From Beijerinckiaceae bacterium (lineage in GTDB: Bacteria > Pseudomonadota > Alphaproteobacteria > Rhizobiales > Beijerinckiaceae), in the NCBI GenBank assembly GCA_030684835.1, contig JAUXWZ010000009.1, positions 1 to 59,206 of the forward strand: a DNA stretch of 59,206 nucleotides, written 5' to 3'. The notes under the pieces are model-generated. The model had not been told where the DNA came from. It ran no database searches and saw nothing but the letters and a program-made list of their open reading frames with translations. This document shows positions 9,520-17,840 of the stretch, one piece after another. Position numbers and translations under genes: made by a program. Within the stretch, counting starts at the first letter, position 1. Every line of letters starts with the position of its first letter.

Positions 9520-9574
9520 CCCCTCATCCGACCTCCGCTTCGCGGAGGCCACCTTCTCCCGCAAGGGGAGAAGG
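9520..9574. repeat. Palindromic repeat with two hairpins, likely also a terminator
   Basis: Directly after the monooxygenase stop codon come two GC-rich hairpins. The first is 9532-9548 (CCTCCG / CGGAGG around CTTCG). The second is 9552-9574 (CCTTCTCCC / GGGAGAAGG around GCAAG). The layout and wording (CTCATCCGACCTCCGCTTCGC, then CTTCTCCC...GGGAGAAGG) match a dispersed intergenic palindromic element seen in many Rhizobiales genomes. It lies between convergent genes. Confidence 0.7.
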
Positions 9575-9617
9575 ATTTGCGCATCCAAATTTAGCTATCC
9601 CCTCTCATCGTTGATGC

Positions 9618-10772
9618 TCAAAACAGCTTCTGCGTAGCCAGTTTCGCGCCTTCGATGAGGCTCTTGAACTTTGCTTCCACGATTGTGGGATGCACTTCGG
9701 GCACCGCGCGAGGCGTCGAGGCGAAGCCGCAATCGGTGGACGCCATCACATGCTCAGGCCCGACAACGTCCGCGAATTTGCAGATGCGCTGGGCGACAAG
9801 TTCGGGATGCTCGACCAGAACCGTGGCGTGGGTGATGACGCCTGGCAGAAGCATCTTGGCTTCCGGAATCTTCACGCCTTCCCAGATGTTCCACTCGTGC
9901 TCGTGGCGCGGGTTGCCAAACTCGAACGAATAATAATCCGCATTGATCGCCAGGATCACGTCCGTGAGATGCTTCATCTCAAGATCATGCGTGCGCGGGC
10001 CCATGTTGATGCCGTAGCAGGTATGATGGCGAACGCGGTCTGAGGGGATGTTGCGGATGGAATGGTTCATCGCCTCCACGCGCCGCCACGCCCATTTGCG
10101 CGCTTCTTCCACGGTCATTGACGGGTTGAGCATGTAATGCATGGCGAGGCGCGGATCGTCGAGCTGGATCGAGAATCCTGCTGCAACGATGGCTTCGTAT
10201 TCAACGCGCATTGTCTCGCAGACGGCTTCGAGGAAGGCCTCCTCGTTGTTGTAATGCATGTCGACGACGGCGCCTTCCACCGTGCCAACGGAGGCGCAAG
10301 GAATGAACACGTCGACCGGGTTCTCGCCTTGCAGCGCGATCTTCAGGTTTTCGAGATCGCGCTGGAGGATCGCCTGGCCTGTGTACAGGAGCGGGCCGAC
10401 GCATTCGGAGCCTGCGGGCTGCGTGCCGGAATGGCCGGCTGCGTAGAATTCGGGGAAGGCGTCGACTTCCTTGGTGTGCTCGCGGCCCTTGGCGCCTGCG
10501 GAGCGCGGGCGCGTGCCGCCGAGGCGCTCATGCAGATAGGCAAAGAAGCCGGTCTTTGACTGTTCGCCGTCGCTGATGACGTCCAGCCCGAGGCCGAGTT
10601 GCCATGCTACGCAATCCACGACCGCCTTGCGGACTGCGCCTTCGAATACGGCGGCGTCCACGGGGCGCTTGTCCATGCGCGCAACCATGATTTGCGAGAG
10701 TTCTGCGGGCCTGGGAAGGCTGCCCACATGGGTGGTGAGAATTCGTTTGGTGCGGGCGTCTGCGATTGGCAT
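9618..10772 (-). CDS. Cobalamin-independent methionine synthase II-type methyltransferase, stand-alone C-terminal domain
   Basis: This protein of 384 residues matches the catalytic C-terminal half of MetE without the N-terminal half. Zinc-ligand positions are all present: His and Cys of RHHTCYGIN, Glu of FEFGNPRHE, and Cys of STDCGFAST. The N-terminal THVGSLPRP motif is typical. The family includes methionine synthase-like proteins of unknown methyl donor and the structurally related coenzyme M transferases; which reaction applies here cannot be read. The start at 10772 has GGAGGAA at good spacing. It is followed by a palindromic repeat and preceded by the terminator of asd, so it is transcribed alone. 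Confidence 0.85.
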   Translation of the reverse strand: MPIADARTKRILTTHVGSLPRPAELSQIMVARMDKRPVDAAVFEGAVRKAVVDCVAWQLGLGLDVISDGEQSKTGFFAYLHERLGGTRPRSAGAKGREHTKEVDAFPEFYAAGHSGTQPAGSECVGPLLYTGQAILQRDLENLKIALQGENPVDVFIPCASVGTVEGAVVDMHYNNEEAFLEAVCETMRVEYEAIVAAGFSIQLDDPRLAMHYMLNPSMTVEEARKWAWRRVEAMNHSIRNIPSDRVRHHTCYGINMGPRTHDLEMKHLTDVILAINADYYSFEFGNPRHEHEWNIWEGVKIPEAKMLLPGVITHATVLVEHPELVAQRICKFADVVGPEHVMASTDCGFASTPRAVPEVHPTIVEAKFKSLIEGAKLATQKLF

Positions 10773-10861
10773 GTTTCCTCCAGCGGCGTCGCGTTCTTGT
10801 TCGGCGCGATCAATGCCACAGGGTCAAGCCTGCGCGCAAATTGTGATTTCCGGGCGGGCTG

Positions 10862-10893
10862 AAAAAGCAAATGGCCGGGCGAACCCGGCCATT
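10862..10893 (-). terminator. Rho-independent terminator after asd
   Basis: A 10-bp perfect stem (AATGGCCGGG / CCCGGCCATT, 10870-10893) with a CGAA loop is followed on the minus strand by TGCTTTTTC. It lies 24 bases beyond the asd stop codon and before the methyltransferase start. Confidence 0.85.
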
Positions 10894-10916
10894 GCGTGAC
10901 GCGATCGAGAAGTTGC

Positions 10917-11951
10917 TTAGGCCGCCTGTTTCTTGGGCGTGATCAGCTTGCGGTTGATCAGCACTTCCGCGATCTGGATTGCGTTCAGCGCCGCGCCCTT
11001 GCGCAAATTGTCGGAAACGCACCAGAAAGCGAGGCCATTCTCAACAGTGTTGTCCTCGCGGATGCGCGAGATGAAGGTGGCGTCTTCGCCGGCTGCTTCG
11101 TGCGGTGTGATGTAGCCGCCGGGCTCATGCTTGTCGATGACGAGCACGCCGGGCGACTCGCGCAGAAGATCGCGCGCTTCATCGGCGGTGATGGGCTTCT
11201 CGAACTCGACGTTTACCGATTCCGAATGCGAAATGAACACCGGCACGCGCACGCAGGTGGCGGTGAGCCTGATCTTCGGGTCAAGGATCTTCTTGGTCTC
11301 CGCCATCATCTTCCACTCTTCCTTGGTGAAGCCGTCTTCCATGAAGGCGTCGATCTGCGGAATGAGATTGAAGGCGATGCGCTTGGGGAACTTCTTTGAC
11401 TCGACAGGATCAGACACAAAAACGGCGCGCGTCTGCGCAAACAATTCGTCCATCGCTTCCTTGCCCGCGCCAGAAACCGACTGATAGGTCGAGACAACGA
11501 CGCGCTTGATGACGGCCAGATCATGCAGCGGCTTCAGGGCTACGACGAGCTGGGCGGTCGAGCAATTGGGGTTGGCGATGATATTGCGCTTTTTGAAGCC
11601 AACGATGGCGTCGGCGTTCACTTCCGGCACGATGAGCGGCACATCGGAATCGTAGCGCCATTGCGACGAGTTATCGATCACCACGCAACCCTGCGCCGCG
11701 ATTTTCGGCGCCCATTCCTTTGACACCGAGCCGCCTGCCGACATCAGGCAGATGTCGGTGGTGGAGAAATCAAACGTGTCGAGATGGCGGCACTTGAGGA
11801 TCTTGTCGCCGAAGGAGACTTCGCGCCCGATGGAGCGGCTGGAGGCCAGTGGGACGACCTCGCTCACCGGGAAACGGCGCTCGGCGAGGATGTCGAGAAG
11901 CTCGCGGCCGACATTACCCGTGGCGCCCGCGATGGCGATCTTGAAACCCAT
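10917..11951 (-). CDS. asd: Aspartate-semialdehyde dehydrogenase
   Basis: This is the NADPH-dependent enzyme of 344 residues that reduces beta-aspartyl phosphate to aspartate semialdehyde, the branch point to lysine/diaminopimelate, threonine and methionine. The Rossmann motif GATGNVGRELL is at residues 9-19. The active-site Cys130 lies in ANPNCSTAQ. SSRSIGREV, YQSVSGAG and the substrate-binding SHSESVNVEF follow in the usual order. Length is normal for the family. It appears to be a single-gene transcript with its own terminator downstream. A short palindrome (GGTTAACC) lies about 150 bases upstream. Confidence 0.97.
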   Translation of the reverse strand: MGFKIAIAGATGNVGRELLDILAERRFPVSEVVPLASSRSIGREVSFGDKILKCRHLDTFDFSTTDICLMSAGGSVSKEWAPKIAAQGCVVIDNSSQWRYDSDVPLIVPEVNADAIVGFKKRNIIANPNCSTAQLVVALKPLHDLAVIKRVVVSTYQSVSGAGKEAMDELFAQTRAVFVSDPVESKKFPKRIAFNLIPQIDAFMEDGFTKEEWKMMAETKKILDPKIRLTATCVRVPVFISHSESVNVEFEKPITADEARDLLRESPGVLVIDKHEPGGYITPHEAAGEDATFISRIREDNTVENGLAFWCVSDNLRKGAALNAIQIAEVLINRKLITPKKQAA

Positions 11952-12167
11952 GTGTGTAACCCTGTCCTGGCGCTGGCGGTCCTGCGCTTCAAAAACCGTC
12001 TGTCCACACCATGCAAGCGACCGTGAGTCAATCCAGGCGGCAAGTCCGGCAGGTTTGTCCCGGGCGGCAAGTCTGTCCCGAGCATTAAGCGCGTCCTTAA
12101 GGTTTGGTTAACCTTTGGCCGAACCGCTTGGGCCAGATTACGCATCCATTAAGGCGTCGCGCTGCAT

Positions 12168-12956
12168 GTGCGGGGGGTGCATTTCATCAAAATCATCAGA
12201 TCTGGCGCATTGTCGCCTGTTGTAGGTCAGGCCGCGCGCTTTGGGGCAGGCGCGGCGGCGCTGGCGATTGCTGTCGCGGCGCTGGCCTCAATGTTTGGCG
12301 CGCTCGCCGAGCGGCAGCCGTGGCGCGAGGCAGCGCAAGAGGACGCCGCTCCGCAGCCGATTATCGCGACAACCAGCGCGTGGACGGAGCTACCCGACGC
12401 GCAGAGACGGTTCGTGCTGCGGAATCATCTTTTTGGCCTAGAGCCAGATTTTTACGCGGTCCGCCGCAACGCCGCGGGAGGCGGGCGGCTGGACCAGATG
12501 GCGTTTGGCTCCCCGTTCGAGGAGGGGCCGTATCTGCGGGTCGGATTTTACACCCCGGCCGACGAACCCGTGGCGGCGGTTTCATTTTGGCTTGAAATGG
12601 CGCGGCGGTCCGGCGAGGCCGGCTTTGCGCTGGAACGCGCGCCTTTCACGCCCGATCTGGTGAGCACCCGGCTTGGGTCCTTCGAGGTCGGGTCTTTGAC
12701 GGCTGTGGGGCCGAGAGGCGCGCGGCCCTGTCTGGGTTTCCGGCTCCAGTCTGCGCGCCCAAACCTCATTATTTCCGGCCTTGCCTGCATCGCGCGAGAC
12801 GCATCCGAAATCGGGCTTTCGCGGGAGGCGTTGGTCTGCGCGCTGGAGGCGGTCTCGGTGGTCGGCCCCGATGACGACCTCGAACTCAAGGCTTTCTTCG
12901 AGGGGACCGGGGCCTCCCTTTGCCGCTCCGCGCGTGAAGCGCAGGCAGGTGGTTAA
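12168..12956 (+). CDS. Hypothetical membrane-anchored protein
   Basis: I do not recognise this protein of 262 residues. It starts at a GTG (GTG at 12177 is an alternative). A hydrophobic Ala-rich segment at about residues 22-47 looks like an uncleaved signal anchor, so the rest should be periplasmic. Three to four cysteines in the C-terminal half (RPCLGF, LACIARD, LVCALE, SLCRSA) could form disulphides. Codon use and GC bias match the neighbours, which supports a real gene. It diverges from asd and is followed after 113 bases by another small exported protein. Confidence 0.65.
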   Translation: MRGVHFIKIIRSGALSPVVGQAARFGAGAAALAIAVAALASMFGALAERQPWREAAQEDAAPQPIIATTSAWTELPDAQRRFVLRNHLFGLEPDFYAVRRNAAGGGRLDQMAFGSPFEEGPYLRVGFYTPADEPVAAVSFWLEMARRSGEAGFALERAPFTPDLVSTRLGSFEVGSLTAVGPRGARPCLGFRLQSARPNLIISGLACIARDASEIGLSREALVCALEAVSVVGPDDDLELKAFFEGTGASLCRSAREAQAGG

Positions 12957-13069
12957 TTCGGTAATATCTTAGTGCGAAGATGACGCTTCATTCGTCGCAT
13001 GGTACCGAGGAACCTCTGCAGGAACCGGACAGTTGACGAAGACGCGGGCAGATGAACGGGGACCAGATC

Positions 13070-13390
13070 ATGCGCAGTATAAACGCCATTCTTCTTTCGG
13101 CGATTGCGGCGGCGGCCGCCTTCGTCTTTGTCGCGGATGCCGAGGCTCAGACGCGCCGCGAGCGCGGGACCGTCGTGCGCACGACAACAGCGCCGCCGCT
13201 GACCATTCGCCAGCGTAGCTTCCTGGATCCGGGCCCGATCGTCGCGCCGCGGACCATGCACAATTACGTGAGCATCGACACTGCGTGGCGTCAGCCCGTA
13301 TTCGACAACCAGCGCGGTCGCATGGGCGTTGAAACGCTGCCCCGCCGGTTCGATCCCCCGGGCCGGGCCTCGCCGCTATTTGAATTCTAG
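13070..13390 (+). CDS. Small secreted hypothetical protein
   Basis: This protein of 106 residues starts with a clear Sec signal peptide (MRSINAILLSAIAAAAAF, with cleavage expected after AEAQ near residue 27). The mature part of about 80 residues is basic, Arg- and Pro-rich and without cysteine (RRERGTVVRTTTAPP, then VAPRTMHNYVSIDTAWRQP). The ATG at 13070 is preferred over that at 13052 because it has GGGGA upstream and begins the signal peptide. I recognise no family. Confidence 0.65.
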   Translation: MRSINAILLSAIAAAAAFVFVADAEAQTRRERGTVVRTTTAPPLTIRQRSFLDPGPIVAPRTMHNYVSIDTAWRQPVFDNQRGRMGVETLPRRFDPPGRASPLFEF

Positions 13391-13463
13391 GCTCGTTCAG
13401 GATGGGCCATGTATCGCTTTGCGACGCATGGCGCCAAATTCCGTTACTCGACGTTAGCCCCGC

Positions 13464-14063
13464 ATGAAGGATGGCGACGTCAGACCCCCAGGCCCGCGAG
13501 CGGTGCATTTATGCATCGACATGCAGCGCATTTTCTCCTCCGAGGGCGTTTGGCCCACACCTTGGATGGACCGTGTCCTACCGGTCGTCGCCGAGATAGC
13601 CGGCCGCCACCCCGAGCGCACGGTTTTCACGCGGTTCATCACGCCCGTTCACCCCGACGAAATGCCTGGTATGTGGCGGCCGTACTACCGTCGCTGGGCG
13701 CAGGCGACGCGCCAGACACTTCATCCCGACTTGCTTGAGCTGATGCCGCCGCTCAAGGCGCTGTCGCCGCCTGCGACCGTCATCGACAAGACGCGTTACT
13801 CAGCCTTCGCCGGATCCGCGTTGTCGCAGTATCTAAACGAACGGGGCGTCGACACTCTTGTGATCACCGGATCGGAGACTGACGTTTGCGTATTATCGAC
13901 CGTTCTGAGCGCGGTGGATCTGGGCTATCGCGTCATCGTGGTGCGCGACGGCATTTGCAGTTCTTCAGATGAAGGCCATGACGCGCTGCTGACCGTTTAC
14001 GGCCGCCGCTACAGCATGCAGATCGAAATGGCGGAAGCGGCGGACATTTTGTCCGCGTGGTGA
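13464..14063 (+). CDS. Isochorismatase-family cysteine hydrolase
   Basis: This protein of 199 residues has the isochorismatase/nicotinamidase fold. The catalytic triad positions are visible: Asp19 in LCIDMQ, Lys in VIDKTRYSAF, and Cys in GSETDVCVLSTVL. The cis-peptide region ahead of the Cys is of normal form. Substrates in this family range from isochorismate to nicotinamide and N-carbamoyl compounds, and none can be selected here. It is cytoplasmic and monocistronic, and faces the molybdenum hydroxylase gene tail to tail across a hairpin. Confidence 0.9.
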   Translation: MKDGDVRPPGPRAVHLCIDMQRIFSSEGVWPTPWMDRVLPVVAEIAGRHPERTVFTRFITPVHPDEMPGMWRPYYRRWAQATRQTLHPDLLELMPPLKALSPPATVIDKTRYSAFAGSALSQYLNERGVDTLVITGSETDVCVLSTVLSAVDLGYRVIVVRDGICSSSDEGHDALLTVYGRRYSMQIEMAEAADILSAW

Positions 14064-14089
14064 ACGCTGCGACTCGCTCCGCAGCGTTC
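14062..14089. terminator. Hairpin between convergent genes
   Basis: A perfect 10-bp inverted repeat (GAACGCTGCG / CGCAGCGTTC) with an 8-base loop begins inside the stop codon of the isochorismatase gene and lies 26 bases before the stop of the convergent molybdenum hydroxylase gene. The T-run is poor, so it may act as a transcript-end stabiliser or a weak terminator. Confidence 0.6.
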
Positions 14090-14115
14090 TCTCGTTGGCG
14101 GGAGACGTCGTTGAC

Positions 14116-16443
14116 TTATTCAGCCGCCGCCTTGCGCGTTCGCTCGTTGATGATCCGCCACAAGACCAGCGGCGTTGCTGGCATGGGCACATCTTCAACG
14201 CCAAGATGCGAGAGTGCGTCGACCAGAGCGTTGCCCACGGCTGGCAACGCGCCGACGCAGCCGGCCTCGCCCGCGCCCTTAACGCCCAGCGGGTTCGACG
14301 GGGTGGGGCAAGAATGGCTCTTCACCTCGAACGAACTCATGTCTTCGGCATGCGGCATGGCGTAATCCATGAAGGACGCTGACAGCACTTCGCCATTTTC
14401 GTCGTATTTGAGGTCTTCCATCAGCATCTGGCCAATGCCCATGGCGATGCCGCCGTGGATCTGCCCCTTGAGCAGCATGGGGTTCATCACGACTCCGACG
14501 TCGTCAACGACGTTGTAGTTGATCATTTCGACCGCGCCGGTTTCCTCGTCGATTTCCAGTTCGCAGATATGCGTGCCTGACGGATAGTTCGCCTTGCGCT
14601 GGTAATAAACGGCGTTGGCGCTGATGCCGGGCTCCATGTCCTTCGGGATCTTGTTGGGATTGGCCGCGAGTAGCGCCACTTCCTTCATCGTCAGCGACTG
14701 GTTTGTCTGGCGACTGACGAAGACGCCATCCTGCAAATCGACATCGTCGACGTTCATTGCGTGGGCGGCGATCTTCTTCGCCTTTTCGACAATCTTGTTC
14801 GTCGCCATCAGCATGGCGCCGCCGCCAATGGACGAGGTGCGCGATCCACCTGTGCCTTCGCCGAAGAACACGACGTCAGTGTCGCCCTGCTCGTAGTGTA
14901 CATCCTCGGGATCGAGACCGAGCTTGTCGCAAACGATCTGCTTGAAGATGGTCTCATGGCCCTGACCGTGGCTTACCGCGCCCGACAAGATTGTGACGCT
15001 GCCCGTACGGTCAAAGCGGATTTCGGCGCCTTCGTAGCCCGCAGCGCCCGCCTTCTCGATGGAATTGGAAATACCGATGCCGCGCAGCTTGCCGCGCTGG
15101 CGCGCTTCGGCGCGGCGCTTCTCGAAGCCCGTCCAGTCCGCCATCTTCAGGCAGATGTCCATGCACTCTTCAAACTCGCCGGAGTCGTAGGTGAAGGACA
15201 GCGCCGTCTTGTAGGGCAGGGCGCTTGGCGCAATGAGATTCTTGCGACGCAGTTCGACGGGATCGATGCCAAGGCGGTCGGCTGCGATGTCGACCATGCG
15301 CTCGATGACGTAGGCCGCTTCCGGGCGGCCGTTGCCGCGATACGGACGCATCCAGTGCGTATTCGAAAACGTCGCTGTGACGTCCACATGAATCGCAGGC
15401 GTTGTGTAGACGCCCGCAAGCGTGCCGAGATTGCTGACAGGGCCGCCGTCGGACCCCGGTTGCACATAGGCGCCAAGATTGGCGAGCGTCTTGATGCGCA
15501 GCGCGAGGAATTTGCCGTCTTTATCGAGCGCGAGTTCGGCTTCCGTCACGTTGTCGCGGCCCGCTGCGTCTGCGAGGAAAGATTCCGTGCGCGTCGCGGT
15601 CCATTTCACGGGACGGCCGATGATTTTGGAGGCCAGCAGGACGAGGCCGACTTCGTTGTATACGCCGGACTTCATGCCGAAGCTGCCGCCGATGTCGCCA
15701 GCGACCACGCGCACCTTGCTTTCGGGCACGCCCAGCGTTTCCGACAGCTTCTCGCGGAAGTCGAGCGCGCGTTGCAGCGTCGTGTAGCAAGTGTAACGGT
15801 CGGAGGCCTTGTCGTAGACGCCAATGCTGCCGCGCGGCTCCATCGTGGCGGCCATCACGCGGTTGATCACAAAGCGATGCTTGATGACATGAGGGGCGCT
15901 TGCGATGGCCGCGTCAGTCGCATCCTTGTCGCCCTCCAGATGGACGAAGCAGATGTTGTCGGGGTTGGCGTCATGCACCGCGGGCGCGCCCGGCTTGATA
16001 GCCTCCTCGGCCGTGAAGACGGCGGGCACAACCTCGTAGTCGACTTCGACGAGTTCCAGCGCGTCCAGCGCCTCTTCGCGCGTTTCCGCGACAATGAACG
16101 CGACGAAATCACCCACCCAGCGCACGCGGTCGCCGGTGAGGCCGGGCAACGGGGGCGCGTAAATGGGAGAGCCATCGCGCTTCTTCTTGCCTGTGGGCAG
16201 GGGCAGCGAATTGTAGCCGGAGGCTTTCCAGTCCGCGTGGGTGAGGACGGCGAGCACGCCCGGGGCCGCCTTGGCGCGCGCGGTCTCGATCTTCAAAATT
16301 TTCGCATGGGCGTGCTGTGAGCGCAGAACCACGCCATGCGCCATGCCGGGCAACGTCATGTCATCCACGTATCGCCCGCCGCCCTGGATCAGGCGCGGGT
16401 CTTCAAAACGGGACACCGGTTGACCAAGCGCGTACTCTCCCAT
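14116..16443 (-). CDS. Xanthine dehydrogenase-family molybdopterin-binding subunit (form II CoxL-like), orphan
   Basis: This protein of 775 residues is the molybdenum-cofactor large subunit of a hydroxylase related to carbon monoxide dehydrogenase. It starts GQPVSRFEDPRLIQGGGRYVDD, typical of CoxL-like proteins. The active-site loop reads PYRGNGRPEA, close to the AYRGAGR of form II enzymes and unlike the Cys-containing loop of true CO dehydrogenase. The catalytic Glu is in GVKGAGEAG, and the cofactor motifs GDIGGSFGMK and SHGQGHET are present. Form II proteins oxidise various unknown carbonyl or heterocyclic substrates. No medium (FAD) or small (2Fe-2S) subunit gene is adjacent, so partners must be encoded elsewhere. 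GGAGAG precedes the ATG. Confidence 0.9.
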   Translation of the reverse strand: MGEYALGQPVSRFEDPRLIQGGGRYVDDMTLPGMAHGVVLRSQHAHAKILKIETARAKAAPGVLAVLTHADWKASGYNSLPLPTGKKKRDGSPIYAPPLPGLTGDRVRWVGDFVAFIVAETREEALDALELVEVDYEVVPAVFTAEEAIKPGAPAVHDANPDNICFVHLEGDKDATDAAIASAPHVIKHRFVINRVMAATMEPRGSIGVYDKASDRYTCYTTLQRALDFREKLSETLGVPESKVRVVAGDIGGSFGMKSGVYNEVGLVLLASKIIGRPVKWTATRTESFLADAAGRDNVTEAELALDKDGKFLALRIKTLANLGAYVQPGSDGGPVSNLGTLAGVYTTPAIHVDVTATFSNTHWMRPYRGNGRPEAAYVIERMVDIAADRLGIDPVELRRKNLIAPSALPYKTALSFTYDSGEFEECMDICLKMADWTGFEKRRAEARQRGKLRGIGISNSIEKAGAAGYEGAEIRFDRTGSVTILSGAVSHGQGHETIFKQIVCDKLGLDPEDVHYEQGDTDVVFFGEGTGGSRTSSIGGGAMLMATNKIVEKAKKIAAHAMNVDDVDLQDGVFVSRQTNQSLTMKEVALLAANPNKIPKDMEPGISANAVYYQRKANYPSGTHICELEIDEETGAVEMINYNVVDDVGVVMNPMLLKGQIHGGIAMGIGQMLMEDLKYDENGEVLSASFMDYAMPHAEDMSSFEVKSHSCPTPSNPLGVKGAGEAGCVGALPAVGNALVDALSHLGVEDVPMPATPLVLWRIINERTRKAAAE

Positions 16444-16560
16444 GTCATCTCTCCTGCAGCGGCGCCCGAGGCGCTGGCGGTTTATCGTGTTGAACCCATA
16501 TCAGGATAAGCGCCCGGTTTGAACCGGGCTGAAGCGGGGCTATCGAACGGGGGATCTGGA

Positions 16561-17025
16561 ATGTTTGAAGGATTACGCAGTCTTGTCGCAGAACTCCTGG
16601 GCAGCGAGGGCGAGCGGCCGTTCGAGGAAAATGACTATCGCATGGCCGCAACCGCCATCCTCGTACACGTGGCGGACGCCGACGGCGCGTTCGACGATGT
16701 CGAAAGGCAGCGCATGCGCGGGATCTTGAATGAGCGGTTTGGCCTCGATGACGGCGACGCGAACCGCCTGATCGCACAAGCCCAACTCAGCGAGGCGGAG
16801 GAGGTCGATCTTGACCGCTTTATCGCAGTGCTGAGGCGCGCTCTTGACGAGGATGGGCGGCTGAAGCTCGTCGAGATGATGTGGGACCTCGTTTACGCCA
16901 ACGGGGCGCCGCTGGAGGTCGAGGATTCCGTCGTCGCGCGGATCGCGCAGATGCTCGACGTGCCGGTGGCCGAACTTGAACTTCTCCGCCGGTCGCGCGC
17001 GCCGGGGCTGGTCAACCCGCAATGA
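16561..17025 (+). CDS. TerB-family (tellurite resistance/DjlA N-terminal fold) protein
   Basis: This cytoplasmic protein of 154 residues has the TerB-like helical fold. The signature ILVHVADADGAFDDVERQRM (about residues 36-55) and the related second half (MWDLVYANGAPLEVEDSVV) hold the acidic residues usual in this family. The ATG at 16561 has GGGGGA upstream. The gene overlaps the start of the SDR gene by four bases (ATGA), so translation is coupled. Most chromosomal proteins of this type are not tested for tellurite and have unknown roles. Confidence 0.82.
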   Translation: MFEGLRSLVAELLGSEGERPFEENDYRMAATAILVHVADADGAFDDVERQRMRGILNERFGLDDGDANRLIAQAQLSEAEEVDLDRFIAVLRRALDEDGRLKLVEMMWDLVYANGAPLEVEDSVVARIAQMLDVPVAELELLRRSRAPGLVNPQ

Positions 17026-17840
17026 GCGTTACGCCCCATGACGTTACGCTTATTACCGGGGCTTCGGTTGGCATCGGCGCTGACCTTGCCCGTGTTTTCG
17101 CGCGACACGGCCATGAATTGGCGCTGGTGGCGCGCGACGGCGCCCGCATGGAGGCTCTGGCGGACGAGATCGTGGCCGGGGGCGGGCGTCGACCGTTGAT
17201 CGTCCAGGCCGATCTTTCGGCGCCCGGCGCGGCCGATGCGCTGGTCGCCGAGATGGATCGGCTTGGCGGGCGGGTGACGAACCTCGTCAACAATGCGGGC
17301 TTTGGCCTCATTGGCCGGGTGGCGGAGCTTGATCGAACAGATCAAATGCGCATGATCGATCTCAACTTGCGCGCGCTGACTGATCTCACGCTTGCTTTCC
17401 TGCCCGCGATTCGCACTTCGCGTGGCGGTTTGATGAACGTCGCATCCACCGCTGCTTTTTATGCCGGACCTGGCATGGCGGTGTATTATGCGACCAAGGC
17501 GTTCGTACTGTCGTTCTCGCAGGGGCTGGCGCACGAACTGAAGGAGGAGGGCGTCCGCGTGACAGCGCTGTGTCCCGGTCCAACGAAAACCGAATTCTTC
17601 GAGCGGGCAGGCGTGGGCGGCAGTCCGTTCGGGCCGATGCCCATGGCGTCTTCGATGAGCGTTGCGCAGGCCGGTTACGCGGGCTTCATGCGCGGCAAGA
17701 TGGTTGTCGTGCCTGGCCTCTTCAACAAGCTGCTTACGGTGACGTCAGGTTTGCAGCCGCGCGCACTCTCCATGCGAACGATCGCGCGCATGCAGATGGG
17801 GCGCGCCAAGGGCGCCGTCTCGAAGGGAGACATGACATGA
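17022..17840 (+). CDS. SDR-family oxidoreductase
   Basis: This is a classical short-chain dehydrogenase of 272 residues. The nucleotide site is TLITGASVGIGADLA near residue 10. NNAG, the catalytic Ser of ASTAAFY, and the Tyr-Lys pair in YYATK follow in order. ALCPGPTKTEF is the usual post-catalytic motif. An Arg pair at ALVARDG suggests NADP(H). The substrate is unknown. It is linked by ATGA overlaps to the TerB gene before it and the amidotransferase after it, so the three form one tightly coupled operon. Confidence 0.9.
   Translation: MSVTPHDVTLITGASVGIGADLARVFARHGHELALVARDGARMEALADEIVAGGGRRPLIVQADLSAPGAADALVAEMDRLGGRVTNLVNNAGFGLIGRVAELDRTDQMRMIDLNLRALTDLTLAFLPAIRTSRGGLMNVASTAAFYAGPGMAVYYATKAFVLSFSQGLAHELKEEGVRVTALCPGPTKTEFFERAGVGGSPFGPMPMASSMSVAQAGYAGFMRGKMVVVPGLFNKLLTVTSGLQPRALSMRTIARMQMGRAKGAVSKGDMT

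Noticed and set aside
12099..12115. AAGGTT/AACCTT repeat with GGTTAACC core upstream of asd
   Set aside because: Short and about 150 bases from the start; chance occurrence is likely, so not listed as an operator.
14761..16320. 519-residue open frame opposite the CoxL-like gene
   Set aside because: It lies wholly antisense to a gene with clear family motifs, and has the Arg/Ala/Asp-rich composition of a shadow frame in GC-rich DNA, with no recognisable domain.
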